Counted from the first letter of the stretch, positions 16,526 to 24,081 are shown. The stretch: 64,000 nucleotides of DNA from DASUPK01 sp963819715 (GCA_963819715.1 CAWFXE010000002.1:620001-684000), one strand, 5' to 3'. The notes: generated by a model not told the origin, from the sequence alone. Numbers and translations: made by a program.

Positions 16526-16806
16526 CCGGGAGCTACTTGCTGACGAGTTTCAACAGCTTGCGGAAACGGTCCGTGAGACCCGCCCGAGGAGCGACACGGT
16601 CCTGCGCGGCCTGGAGGAAGAACGCGCGCGTGGATGTAGGGCGAAGGGCTGCGCCTGGTTCTGATCCTGAGGAGCCGTCAGTGGGGTGTCGTTCGGCGGG
16701 ACTCCCTTCGCGTGGAAGCGGAACCTGCGCTATCAGCAACCTTCCGTAATACGGCCAGGACCCGACCCAGATCAAGTGGCCGAACCCCTAACTTAAAGGA
16801 CCTTCC

Positions 16807-17181
16807 TTGAGCAAGCCCAAGACCGTCACTGTCATGGATCGTGTCACCGAGGCCCTGGAGGCCATCGAGGCAATCAAGCCCGAGGCCGCGGCCAAGGACC
16901 GAGAGCTTGCCGCCGCGCTGGAGGCGAAGCAGCGGGCCGAGGAGCAGGCCGAGAAGGACCGCCGCAAGGCCCACGAAGCAACCAGCAAGGTTGACGGGCT
17001 CCGAGCCGAGATTGTCCAGACCCGCGCATCCGTAGCCGCGGAAGTGGGGACCCTGCGGGCGGAAAAGGAAATGCTCGCCATACGTGACCGGGAATCCCGC
17101 GATGAGCTGGAGCGTCTACGCCTCGCCAGCCGCGGGACCAAAGAGTCGCTGAGAGGCGGAAATCTGCCGCACTTCCACTGA
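16807..17181 (+). CDS. coiled-coil protein, TTG start
   Basis: AAAGGA, seen before several E2 genes, lies 6 bases upstream of TTG 16,807. The product is a continuous charged helix: VMDRVTEALEAIEAIKPEAA, KDRELAAALEAKQRAEEQAE and TLRAEKEMLAIRDRESRDEL, so a coiled coil over about 110 of 124 residues. It could be a structural, scaffold or tethering protein. The sequence shows no enzymatic residue. Confidence 0.6.
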   Translation: MSKPKTVTVMDRVTEALEAIEAIKPEAAAKDRELAAALEAKQRAEEQAEKDRRKAHEATSKVDGLRAEIVQTRASVAAEVGTLRAEKEMLAIRDRESRDELERLRLASRGTKESLRGGNLPHFH

Positions 17182-17238
17182 TCGCCACTAGTCCCCCCAC
17201 TACAACACCTTCAGAACTACTAGAGGACAGAGGAGACC

Positions 17239-17968
17239 ATGAGCACTAACGCACGGCTACCGCAGGATGAGCCGGATAGGGCTGAAACGCCATCCGACGA
17301 CACCCCTGAGGGCGCCGATGGGTCTTCTAGCGCCGTGCCTGCGCACACGCAAGCGCCCGACAGCGGCTCCCGTAAACGCACGGGGCTTACCCCGATCCAG
17401 CCCGTCCCGCGTTCGGAGCATTCCGGGCACTGAGATAGAGCGCGGCCTAGTTGCCCTGGTTGCCTCTGACGGCAGCCCTGGACGCGCTGAGAAGCTCCTA
17501 GGCGAGACAGGCGAGCCCATCACCGCGAGCACCCTGCGCCGCTGGAGGGACGACACATATGCCGATCAGTACCTAGATGCCAGGAAGCGGCTCCAGCCCT
17601 CGATGGACGCCTACAGGGCCGACATGCACGACCAGATCGTCCACAAGGCCACGAACGTCACGGCCGACATACTCGACCGACTGGCGAGGGAGTACGAAAA
17701 CCTTCCCGTTAGGGACCTGCCTGGCGCAGCTCGCAACACAGAGACAGTGGCCGGCATCGCCTCGGACAAGAGCGCCAACCTGCGAGCACGGGCGCTCGAC
17801 CCAGCCGCTCCGATGCGTAGCGCCGCTGAGATCGTCAGGAGCCTCCAAGCTACGGGCTTCGATCCGGGGAAGCTCAGGTTCACGCAGACTCAGACGATCG
17901 AGGTTGACCCGGAGTCCGACCGGCCCGACGCCATCGAGGGGACAGCGACAGAGCAGCCATCCGAGTAG
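17239..17968 (+). pseudogene. terminase-small-subunit-like HTH protein with frameshift
   Basis: ATG 17,239 has GAGGAG upstream and encodes a disordered N-terminus (QDEPDRAETPSDDTPEGADG). At GGG 17,425-17,427 one extra G shifts the frame; removing it continues as HSGTEIERGLVALVASDG, then ITASTLRRWRDDTYADQYLD and LDRLAREYENLPVRDLPGAA to a stop at 17,966. The helix-turn-helix followed by a helical region and an acidic tail resembles phage small terminase or small HTH packaging proteins. This identification is by eye and tentative. If correct, it links E2 to phage packaging, as in phage satellites. Confidence 0.5.
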
Positions 17969-18356
17969 CCCGTGTTGTCGTGGGCATTGTCACCTTGCAG
18001 CAGACAGCACCGGACTTGGCACTAGCAAGCCAGATGCACCCCGCCTGACCAGCGAACTACTACTCCGCTCACGGCTCAGCCAGGCACGAGGGCAACCACA
18101 ATCCTCCCCTCGCTTTGTCTTGCTTGATGTCGATGGACATCGACCAGTCCTCGAGCTGGACCCTGGACCCCGGACCCGAACCCAAACCCGAATCCCTAGC
18201 TAGTAGAGGGGGGCGGGGGAGTCTGCGGCGCTGCGCCACGCCGATCAATAAGTAATACCCCGCTGCCTGACATTGCAGATCGCAAAGGCGCGAACTCCCA
18301 GGCGGCGCAACGGAGGTTTCTAAGAGGCCGGGAAATGCGCATAGGCTGGCTCCCCG
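17969..18356. other. intergenic region with C-rich ladder and small palindrome
   Basis: There is no convincing gene. It contains the palindrome GATGTCGATGGACATC at about 18,127, and a C-rich ladder of imperfect hexamers such as CCGGACCCGAACCCAAACCC at about 18,161-18,200. A TAGGCT box at 18,342-18,347 lies just before the next gene. Confidence 0.4.
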
Positions 18357-18566
18357 ATGCTTGCGACTGCATCCGTTGGGTTGGTCTTCATCACCGGACT
18401 TGGTGTTTGGGCAGCAACGGTCACGGTCAGTGGTGCCGTTGCCGCCTTCATTGCCGTGGCCACCGGCCAACCACAAGACAGGGTGATTGCCGAGTTCACC
18501 TACGGAGCCGCTGCTGGCGTTCCTGCGGGCTTCATCCTGTTCCTCGCGACCCCATTTCTCTTGTGA
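18357..18566 (+). CDS. small membrane protein, probably leaderless
   Basis: 69 residues with two clear membrane helices: VGLVFITGLGVWAATVTVSG running into AVAAFIAVATG, and GAAAGVPAGFILFLATPFLL. TAGGCT (18,342-18,347) lies 9 bases before the ATG, so the message is probably leaderless. Two-helix miniproteins of this kind are common in satellites and plasmids, but no function is evident. Confidence 0.55.
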   Translation: MLATASVGLVFITGLGVWAATVTVSGAVAAFIAVATGQPQDRVIAEFTYGAAAGVPAGFILFLATPFLL

Positions 18567-18640
18567 GAGCGCGTCGATGCGGCTTAGGATGAGTTTGGAC
18601 ACGTAGGGCGAAACGAACGACTAGATGGAAGGACCCTGAG

Positions 18641-18937
18641 ATGAGTACGCAAAATCGCCGCCTCTACTTCGCCCATGTCAGGCTGCTCGCGCTCGTCTCC
18701 CTGACGGTCGCGGTGGTCCTGATCGTTGTCGGTGCACCGGTTGCGGCTCTGTGGATAGTCGCGGTCGCGCTGGGCCTGTTGTGGGGAGTCCTGACATACC
18801 TCCGGATGCGCTGGACTCCAAACATCCACAAGGACCAGGATTGGACTCCGCAGCCCTCCCCGCCAAGTTCCAAGCCAGCCACCGGCGAGACTGGCGAACT
18901 CGGCGGGAGAAGACACCGCAGACCAGTCGGCGTCTGA
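18641..18937 (+). CDS. small membrane protein with proline-rich tail
   Basis: ATG 18,641 has GGAAGGA upstream. Two adjacent hydrophobic helices (ALVSLTVAVVLIVVGAPVAA and LWIVAVALGLLWGVLTYL) are followed by a cytoplasmic or external tail rich in Pro, Gln and Arg (WTPQPSPPSSKPATGETGEL). The shape is that of small phage membrane proteins or superinfection-exclusion proteins. It is not assigned further. Confidence 0.55.
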   Translation: MSTQNRRLYFAHVRLLALVSLTVAVVLIVVGAPVAALWIVAVALGLLWGVLTYLRMRWTPNIHKDQDWTPQPSPPSSKPATGETGELGGRRHRRPVGV

Positions 18938-18984
18938 GTCGAATCAGACTCGTCACCTAGCCGGACTTTCTTCCCGACCGAGAA

Positions 18985-19004
18985 GCCCCCGCGCTAGCAG
19001 GGGC
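18985..19004 (+). terminator. hairpin between convergent E2 genes
   Basis: GCCCC and GGGGC pair around the loop CGCGCTAGCA. It sits between the stops of a plus-strand and a minus-strand gene, so it could terminate both. Confidence 0.45.
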
Positions 19005-19065
19005 CCCCCGTACTCCGGCCAGGCCGCGCGGCTCATTGACGGCGCGGCGGGCTACGCAGTTCCTA

Positions 19066-19614
19066 TCAGTGACCGGGACCCTGCGTGGCTACGCCAGACC
19101 CTTCCCGAAGATTCGAGTGGTCGCGTCGGGGGTGGAGTTCGGCCAAGACGTAATGCACGTCCTCCCGGAATGTGTCGCAGACCAGCTCGGCACCATCGGC
19201 AAACCGTTCAATCGTCGGCTTGAGCGTCCAGACAATCGCTTCGACGGCCCAGGTCTTTAGGTCGGGATCGTCAGTCCGACCAGTGGTCAAGTGGACAACC
19301 TGCTTGTCCGCGATCTGTCGGGCTTCCCGCAGATAGAGATTTCCCTTCACATCAAGCGGCTGCCATCCCTTGAAGAAATGCTCCGCGAACGCATCGGCGG
19401 GGCGATCCTTCGGAGGGCCGAAGAAATCGAGCAGGTTCCGCACATGGAGAGCGAAGACCTCGACCGCAAAGTTCTCCGGAAACAAGCCGTACCAAGCAGC
19501 GTCGGCAGCTTGCGCGGCCCTGACGAAATGGCGGATCTCATAGAGGACGTGGCTACAGGCGTAGGCGCGTAGTTCGTCCTCCGAGAACTCGCGTATCGGC
19601 CGACCCAATTCCAT
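19066..19614 (-). CDS. helical protein of unknown function
   Basis: ATG 19,614 is chosen because the product then starts MELGRPIREFSEDELRAYAC. The body is helical with conserved-looking segments: HVLYEIRHFVRAAQAADAAW, FALHVRNLLDFFG, FFKGWQPLDVK and LREARQIADKQVVHLTTGR. The spacing of the helices and the polar RxxxxxH (RNLLDFF; KQVVHL) recall HEPN-like folds, but the exact RNase motif is not seen. It is the only long minus-strand gene in the E2 centre and is divergent from the next gene. Confidence 0.6.
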   Translation of the reverse strand: MELGRPIREFSEDELRAYACSHVLYEIRHFVRAAQAADAAWYGLFPENFAVEVFALHVRNLLDFFGPPKDRPADAFAEHFFKGWQPLDVKGNLYLREARQIADKQVVHLTTGRTDDPDLKTWAVEAIVWTLKPTIERFADGAELVCDTFREDVHYVLAELHPRRDHSNLREGSGVATQGPGH

Positions 19615-19659
19615 GACTTCTGATTGTTCCCCCGCCCCCGGCCAGAAAGGACCGACCAA

Positions 19660-20076
19660 GTGAGCAGCGCCAAAGCCTTCTTCCTCCCGGGCCGCAAGGT
19701 CCCGGACAAAGAGTTCCGAACCGGCGTCGCTTGGCGACTCCGAGCATTGGAGCTCGACGCGGACGCGACATTCATTGAAGGGCTCGAGCTGGACGACGCG
19801 CACCTGTTCAGTCTGTTTGAGATTTCCAACGCGGAGCGCAAGCAGGAACGGGGAGCGGGGTTCACTCCCGGCTCTTGCCAGTCGGAGTACCTAGCCCGAC
19901 TCCAAGAGGTTGACCACGACCCGAACGAAGCCCTGGACGGGCTGATCGCTGCCGGCATCGAGGACATGCGCCGCGCCCATGCCACCCGGTTGCGACGGAG
20001 GCAGAGGCGCAATCAGAAGCACCCGAAGGCGACCCGTGTTCGCCCAATCACCCCCTCGCGGCGTAACGCCGCCTGA
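19660..20076 (+). CDS. hypothetical protein
   Basis: GTG 19,660 with AAAGGA 9 bases upstream opens MSSAKAFFLPGRKVPDKEFR. The middle is acidic and helical (LRALELDADATFIEGLELDD, then SEYLARLQEVDHDPNEALDG) and the C-terminus is a basic tail (HATRLRRRQRRNQKHPKATR). An acid-middle, basic-tail layout suggests nucleic-acid contact. No family is recognised. It is co-directional with and 13 bases upstream of the next gene. Confidence 0.5.
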   Translation: MSSAKAFFLPGRKVPDKEFRTGVAWRLRALELDADATFIEGLELDDAHLFSLFEISNAERKQERGAGFTPGSCQSEYLARLQEVDHDPNEALDGLIAAGIEDMRRAHATRLRRRQRRNQKHPKATRVRPITPSRRNAA

Positions 20077-20089
20077 CCGAAAGGAATCC

Positions 20090-20368
20090 ATGAGCCTCAC
20101 CGCTCCCGAACGGGAGACGGTCATCAACTTCTCCGACGAGGACGGCACGGCGATGGTCCACACCCACCAGCGCCGGATCATCACCAAGCTTTCCAACAAC
20201 CCCGCCGCCGTACTGATCGAGGACCTTTCCTTTGACGGGACAGCCGGCGCCGTCTTCGAGATCCCGGCTGATCGGATCACCTTCCGCCGACCAAGGAGCA
20301 AGCGGGAGGCGACCCCCGCCCAGCTCGCCAACTTGGCGAAGGCCAGAGGGGCCCGGAGCGCGGCCTAG
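20090..20368 (+). CDS. small beta-rich hypothetical protein
   Basis: ATG 20,090 follows AAAGGA by 6 bases. The 92 residues form alternating strands (ETVINFSDEDGTAMVHTHQR, LIEDLSFDGTAGAVFEIPAD), a layout seen in small phage beta-barrel proteins, followed by a basic tail ending ARGARSAA. Function is unknown. Confidence 0.5.
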   Translation: MSLTAPERETVINFSDEDGTAMVHTHQRRIITKLSNNPAAVLIEDLSFDGTAGAVFEIPADRITFRRPRSKREATPAQLANLAKARGARSAA

Positions 20369-20472
20369 CGTCCATTCTGAGCCTCAAAGCGTTGTAACTG
20401 GGCAGGGTTTTCAGACCTCCGCAACCTAGGAGGCCCCAACCCCTTTAGAACGTCCAGCGCGGACCCAAAACA

Positions 20473-20487
20473 GGGTTGAGCGAGGGG
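20473..20487 (+). repeat. GGGTTGAGCGAGGGG repeat, copy 1
   Basis: The identical 15-mer occurs at 21,957-21,971, each time in the non-coding stretch ahead of an E2 gene block. It is perhaps a shared regulatory or recombination site. Confidence 0.4.
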
Positions 20488-20510
20488 GATGACTGAGCGT
20501 CACGAAGAGT

Positions 20511-20532
20511 GCCGCTTTGCATGGAAAGTGCC
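20511..20532 (+). repeat. CCGCTTT hairpin repeat, copy 1
   Basis: GCCGCTTTGCATGGAAAG can fold into a short hairpin (CTTT/AAAG). It is one of five related copies; others are at 21,186, 21,211, 21,876 and 26,928. Confidence 0.5.
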
Positions 20533-20638
20533 TGGTCGGGTAGGCACGCCTACGTGTTCTGCACGGACTCCAGACCGAGTGGGGACACCGATGCTGGGTG
20601 CGAGCGGGAGTGGAAGCCTGGGTCGTGGAGACGACCAA

Positions 20639-21187
20639 ATGAGACGCCCACTTTCCATCGCGCTGGCCTTGCTCTTCGTGGCGGCGTTGATGGCTTCCAC
20701 CGCGCAAGCCGCCAGTCGCAGGTACTGGTTCGCTGCGAAGCTGGGCCCCGTCACGTCGAGAATCTCCGGCGATGTTCTGTACAAGAACAAGGAACGCCAC
20801 GGGCGCTACACACCGCGCCAGATCGACATTGGCGGCGTCGTGCCGGTCAGTTGCAATCCGCCGTTGGCTGAGTCCTTTGCCGAGACCGGCGGCTTCACGA
20901 AGCTGAGGAAAGGGAAGTTCAGCTATTCGGATGTCCGTTCGAATCCGGAAACGTTTGCGATCAACGCCACCGGGGCTGGCAAGGTTCTAAGGAAGAAACC
21001 CGGGGTGAGGAAGCAGATGCGAGTGGACGGCTCGGTATCGGTCCTCGATTTCAGCTGGCCGGCCTATGGTCTGCACAACTGCACGAGCGGCGGGCCGGTT
21101 CCCTACTCCGCGACCCCCTGTCGCCCGAGTCCGTACACGAACCCTCCCTACATCAAAAAGTCGCTGCCGGTCTGCCCTCAGGGATAG
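20639..21187 (+). CDS. secreted hypothetical protein
   Basis: ATG 20,639 opens a signal peptide (MRRPLSIALALLFVAALMAS, cleavage near AQAA). The mature part is about 158 residues, basic and beta-rich, with Cys in PVSCNPPL, LHNCTSG, ATPCRPS and LPVCPQG that could form two disulfides. The style resembles the secreted proteins of the surrounding island and host (signal peptide, then beta sandwich with few Cys). No catalytic motif is visible. It is flanked on both sides by copies of the CCGCTTT hairpin repeat. Confidence 0.6.
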   Translation: MRRPLSIALALLFVAALMASTAQAASRRYWFAAKLGPVTSRISGDVLYKNKERHGRYTPRQIDIGGVVPVSCNPPLAESFAETGGFTKLRKGKFSYSDVRSNPETFAINATGAGKVLRKKPGVRKQMRVDGSVSVLDFSWPAYGLHNCTSGGPVPYSATPCRPSPYTNPPYIKKSLPVCPQG

Positions 21188-21206
21188 CCGCTTTGGACGA
21201 GAAGCA
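21186..21206 (+). repeat. CCGCTTT hairpin repeat, copy 2
   Basis: GCCGCTTTGGACGAGAAGC directly follows the stop of the secreted-protein gene. With copy 4 it shares the longer context GGATAGCCGCTTTGGACGA. Confidence 0.5.
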
Positions 21207-21210
21207 GATA

Positions 21211-21233
21211 TCCGCTTTGCATGGGAAGCAGCG
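21211..21233 (+). repeat. CCGCTTT hairpin repeat, copy 3
   Basis: CCGCTTTGCATGGGAAGC followed by AGCGG gives a longer imperfect stem (CCGCT/AGCGG). It lies only 4 bases from copy 2. Confidence 0.5.
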
Positions 21234-21259
21234 GTCGGGGCCTCTAGCAGAATGCACGT

Positions 21260-21288
21260 TTGATCGGTTGGCCTTCCGGGGTTAGGGT
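21260..21288 (+). promoter_or_regulatory. msrA promoter, TTGATC-N17-TAGGGT
   Basis: TTGATC (21,260-21,265) and TAGGGT (21,283-21,288) are spaced 17 bases, and a 5' leader of about 24 bases with AAGGAGGG precedes the GTG start. Confidence 0.65.
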
Positions 21289-21318
21289 TGACCGAACTTT
21301 CCAAGGAGGGAGAGGGCC

Positions 21319-21834
21319 GTGAGCGACAACCCCGAGACTGCGATCCTTGCTGGAGGCTGCGCCTGGATCATGCAGCAACTGCTGCGCCACCCCGACGGGG
21401 TCATCTCCACGCATGTGGGATGGACCGGCGGCGAGGGCGACAACCCGTCCGAGGAGACCCCTGAAGGTCACGCCGAGGCGGTGGAGGTCGTCTTCGATCC
21501 GGAGCAGCTCTCGTATCGGGACCTACTCGAGTACTTCTTCCAGGTCCATAGAGCCGACCTTGGCGAAGATCTCGTCGGCTCCATCTACCGCTCGGAGATC
21601 TTCTACACGAGCAGGAGCAGCGCAGGGTGGCACGAGGAAACGATCCGCGACGTCGACGCCTCAGGCCACTGGCTCGGCAAGACCGTGACCGAGGTCACCG
21701 AGGCCGGTCCCTTCTTGGAGGACCCGGCCAAAGATCAGGACCGCTTCCTGCGCTATCCGCGCTATCCGGACGGCAGCAAGCTCCCCTTCCCGCGGCACGG
21801 TGTAGAAGCTGCCAGCCGCGAGACCGCGGTCTAG
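21319..21834 (+). CDS. MsrA-family peptide methionine sulfoxide reductase, atypical
   Basis: The 171-residue protein follows the MsrA plan: ILAGGCAWIMQQ (Cys14 at the catalytic position), GVISTHVGWTGG, GHAEAVEVVFDPEQLSYRDL and GSIYRSEIFYTS. MsrA reduces methionine-S-sulfoxide in proteins using a sulfenate on that Cys. The signature GCFWG is changed to GCAWI, so the Phe that lines the substrate pocket is lost, and the C-terminal DYHQ-type segment reads AKDQDRFLRYP with no resolving Cys. It could be a low-activity or substrate-shifted reductase. Cargo enzymes of this type are unusual on a small element. Confidence 0.82.
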   Translation: MSDNPETAILAGGCAWIMQQLLRHPDGVISTHVGWTGGEGDNPSEETPEGHAEAVEVVFDPEQLSYRDLLEYFFQVHRADLGEDLVGSIYRSEIFYTSRSSAGWHEETIRDVDASGHWLGKTVTEVTEAGPFLEDPAKDQDRFLRYPRYPDGSKLPFPRHGVEAASRETAV

Positions 21835-21875
21835 CCTCAGCCTGAATAGGACCGTCTGAACGTTCAAGCCGGATA

Positions 21876-21897
21876 GCCGCTTTGGACGAAAAGCGGC
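21876..21897 (+). repeat. CCGCTTT hairpin repeat, copy 4 (perfect stem)
   Basis: GCCGCTTT and AAAGCGGC form a perfect 8-bp stem with loop GGACGA, 42 bases after the msrA stop. It may act as a terminator. Confidence 0.55.
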
Positions 21898-21956
21898 AGC
21901 CGTCAAATCCCGCCTCTAATCGTTGAAAAGGCGCGGGACTAGATCAACGTCACACG

Positions 21957-21971
21957 GGGTTGAGCGAGGGG
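21957..21971 (+). repeat. GGGTTGAGCGAGGGG repeat, copy 2
   Basis: Same 15-mer as at 20,473, about 110 bases before the next gene. Confidence 0.4.
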
Positions 21972-22079
21972 AGCCAAACCGTTGCTCCCGCCAGTAGCGG
22001 CCGGACAGTGGTGGTCACTCGCCACATGTCCCGGCTCCTCTCGCTGAATCCCACTTACCCAATCAAGGAGAAGAACCAA

Positions 22080-22362
22080 ATGGCTAACCCGATCATCGTC
22101 GGAGCCGAGAAGATTTCCCTACAGGGCCCCGGCACCCTGACCCATGAGGGAGGGGACACGATTCTGATCGCAGACATTGACGGGGGGAGCGTCACGGCCA
22201 GAACGCGCCTTGGTCTTCGAGGGCGAGAACCTGTTGGACGGCGAGGATGAGGAGTTCCAGCCGAGCAATCCCGAGGCGCGTAGCGTCAAGATCGGGGAGG
22301 TCGCGACCATCCGCGCTCTCGGCCAGGCCAACGCGAGCTTCCACAAGGCCGAGACCTCCTAG
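22080..22362 (+). pseudogene. small beta-rich protein with G-run frameshift
   Basis: ATG 22,080 has AAGGAG upstream and reads ANPIIVGAEKISLQGPGTL, then DTILIADIDGG. A run of six G at 22,182-22,187 then shifts the frame; with five G the protein continues ASRPERALVFEGENLLDGED and SVKIGEVATIRALGQANASF to the stop at 22,360. As sequenced, the first frame ends at 22,250 after a nonsense tail. The restored product (about 93 residues) looks like a compact beta protein. The function is unknown. Confidence 0.55.
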
Positions 22363-22365
22363 AAC

Positions 22366-22620
22366 ATGCCGACCCGACTAGCTCCGACCTGCGATAGCTG
22401 CGGAGCGCAAGCGACGGGCGGGGGCTACACCCTCGACCCGGAAACCCTGAGAGTCCTTTGCCTCACTTGCGCGATCCCCGACGAATCGGAGCGCGAGCGG
22501 ATCATCACGGATGCAGTCCGCGGAATGATGCGCGAGTGCGAGGAGGCTTTAGGTCGCCGCCCGTCCACTGAGGAGTTCATGGGCTGGGCCGTAGACGAGG
22601 AGGGCAGACGCGGGGGGTGA
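22366..22620 (+). CDS. zinc-ribbon protein with helical tail
   Basis: The 84-residue product has two CxxC pairs (TCDSCGAQ and LCLTCAIP) 20-odd residues apart, a zinc ribbon, followed by an amphipathic helix (ERERIITDAVRGMMRECEEA) and an acidic end. It probably binds nucleic acid or protein. It begins three bases after the preceding stop, so the two were co-translated. It is intact, unlike its neighbour. Confidence 0.6.
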   Translation: MPTRLAPTCDSCGAQATGGGYTLDPETLRVLCLTCAIPDESERERIITDAVRGMMRECEEALGRRPSTEEFMGWAVDEEGRRGG

Positions 22621-22711
22621 GCCGGGGGAGCTGGTGGCCCTTCGGTTTGTTTCCTGTTCAGCCTCGACTATGGAGACTTCTGGCCGCAGCGCGGCCTAGC
22701 CTGGAAGCAGG

Positions 22712-23227
22712 ATGCTGGGTCTAACTGCTGCGGACTGGACCGCGATCGGCACTTGGGCGACAGTGGTCGTTCTGCTCACAACGGCCCTTGCTGCCTTCCT
22801 GCAATTGAGAGAACAGTTTCGTCCCTGGGTGACGGTGGATTTCCACTTTCGCAGCAACATCGCGTTCATTGCCGTCAAGAACATTGGGAACCGTCCCGCG
22901 TATGACATCCGCTTGCGCTTTGAGCCCGAGCTTGTCAGCACGCTTGACCGGGTTCGGTTCAACGAAGTGGCGATGATCCGCGATCGAATCCCCGTCCTGG
23001 TTCCCGGCCAAGCCCGAATGACCCTTTTCGACCGCGTGTCAGACCGGCTGCGCGTGGCCAAGCTTCCTGAGAGCCATCGGGTCTTTGTGGACTACCGAAG
23101 CCACCGAGAACGATCGTATGGCCCCTACGAATTCGTCCTTGACTTCGCCAGCTTGGACGGTGCAACCCTGCCCGACAAGAATGTGAACGACCTGGTTGGG
23201 GCGGTCGAACGCTTGGGTAACAAATGA
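22712..23227 (+). CDS. membrane-anchored protein of unknown function
   Basis: ATG 22,712 is 10 bases after a TAGCCT box (22,697-22,702), so the message is probably nearly leaderless. A single N-terminal membrane helix (WATVVVLLTTALAAFLQLRE) anchors a soluble beta domain: VTVDFHFRSNIAFIAVKNIG, RPAYDIRLRFEPELVS, then FVDYRSHRERSYGPYEFVLD. The 'IAVKNIGNRPAYDIRL' phrase is common to membrane-tethered proteins of unknown role with an immunoglobulin-like fold. The C-terminus is a short helix. I cannot assign a function. Confidence 0.6.
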   Translation: MLGLTAADWTAIGTWATVVVLLTTALAAFLQLREQFRPWVTVDFHFRSNIAFIAVKNIGNRPAYDIRLRFEPELVSTLDRVRFNEVAMIRDRIPVLVPGQARMTLFDRVSDRLRVAKLPESHRVFVDYRSHRERSYGPYEFVLDFASLDGATLPDKNVNDLVGAVERLGNK

Positions 23228-23269
23228 GCTACTTGAGATATAGGGAAAGCGGCAAGTCGCGGCCTTGGC

Positions 23270-23530
23270 CTAGCGACTTAGCGGCTCGGAACCCAAGGTC
23301 TTCGCGTACTCAATCCCGTTGTGGACAAGCCCCCAGTTGCCCTCTGTTGACCGGCCCACGAAGGCCACTCTCCCCAGTTCCTCCAATGCGGCCTGAAACT
23401 CCTTCACTCCAATCTGCGGGTGCCCACCATAGGGACCATCTGCCATCAGCTTTGCAGTATTGAGTTCGGGGTGATCTCGCAGGCTCTTGAGAGCTTCGAT
23501 GGCTGCGGCAGTTAGGTGCAAATCGCCCAC
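23270..23530 (-). CDS. small winged-helix-like protein
   Basis: Minus-strand gene of 86 residues: LHLTAAAIEALKSLRDHPEL, HPQIGVKEFQAALEELGRVA and FVGRSTEGNWGLVHNGIEYA read as helix-helix-helix-wing, which suggests a small DNA-binding fold. It is divergent from the zinc-ribbon gene that starts 22 bases away, so the pair may be regulated together. No exact family match by eye. Confidence 0.5.
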   Translation of the reverse strand: MGDLHLTAAAIEALKSLRDHPELNTAKLMADGPYGGHPQIGVKEFQAALEELGRVAFVGRSTEGNWGLVHNGIEYAKTLGSEPLSR

Positions 23531-23552
23531 GCACTTCAGACCCTAATGACCG

Positions 23553-23771
23553 ATGCCCTCCCTCCGCTGCGGCCACTGTCAGAAGCTCTTTGAGTACCGG
23601 GAGCAGATCGTCGCCCTGCGGAGACAGGTGGGTGAAGATGTCGCCGTGAGGGAAACCGAGCTCGAGGCCGGCACCGTTGAAGGTGCATTCGAGCCAGTCG
23701 GCAAGTATCACGTCCGTTGCTACGAAGAGATGTGTAGGGCTCAGCCAGGGAAGTGGCCGAGCCTGAATTGA
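23553..23771 (+). CDS. small zinc-ribbon protein
   Basis: 72 residues with CGHCQKLFEY near the start and a second pair HVRCYEEMC near the end; these four Cys/His groups can bind zinc. Between them is an acidic helix (DVAVRETELEAGTVEGAFEP). It follows a short divergent promoter region shared with the minus-strand gene. A nucleic-acid or adaptor role is inferred only. Confidence 0.5.
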   Translation: MPSLRCGHCQKLFEYREQIVALRRQVGEDVAVRETELEAGTVEGAFEPVGKYHVRCYEEMCRAQPGKWPSLN

Positions 23772-23820
23772 CCTAAATCGTCGGTCGTCGCTCCGCTCCT
23801 GCTTCATCATCATCATCATC

Positions 23821-23901
23821 TTGTCGTCCTTGTCGTCCTTGTCGTCCTTGTCGTCCTTGTCGTCCTTGTCGTCCTTGTCGTCCTTGTCGTCCTTGTCGTC
23901 C
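23821..23901. repeat. nine tandem copies of TTGTCGTCC
   Basis: Nine exact 9-bp units (23,821-23,901) are followed by degenerate TTGTCC, TCGTCC and TCG units to about 23,940 and preceded by five CAT/ATC triplets. On the minus strand the frames read DDK or RTT repeats. No frame has a good start and ribosome site together, so I treat it as a minisatellite. Confidence 0.8.
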
Positions 23902-23980
23902 TTGTCCTTGTCCTCGTCCTCGTCCTCGTCGTCGTCGTCGTTCTCCTCCTTGATGTAGTCATTGGTGGTCGTTCTTGTTC

Positions 23981-24071
23981 ACCACCTTGAACAGGTGGTA
24001 TTCCAGGAGCCCTCGGGCTACACTGCTTGACGTAGGCCCCGGTTCGCCTCTGCTTGCATGCGGCCGGGGCC
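23981..24071. promoter_or_regulatory. two hairpins and a possible -10 box before the Abi gene
   Basis: A perfect stem ACCACCT/AGGTGGT (23,981-23,999) and a longer-range stem GGCCCCGG/CCGGGGCC (24,035-24,042 with 24,064-24,071) flank a TACACT box at about 24,019. They could insulate or attenuate expression of the Abi gene. Confidence 0.4.
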
Positions 24072-24081
24072 AAGTTTGTTC

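Noticed and set aside
18069..18602. Minus-strand frame of about 177 residues
   Set aside because: It lies opposite a convincing small membrane gene and intergenic sequence, and its composition is that of a shadow frame.
20489..20638. Extended N-terminus of the secreted protein reading CRFAWK
   Set aside because: It is produced by the hairpin repeat; the same peptide string appears wherever the repeat occurs, and the signal peptide starts at 20,639.
23310..23819. Minus-strand frame beginning with five Met codons and continuing about 165 residues
   Set aside because: It overlaps two better-supported genes, its start is a CAT microsatellite, and the composition changes with every shadow frame.
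23816..23962. RTT-repeat protein on the minus strand
   Set aside because: It is only a translation of the 9-bp minisatellite; there is no conserved-looking sequence outside the repeat.
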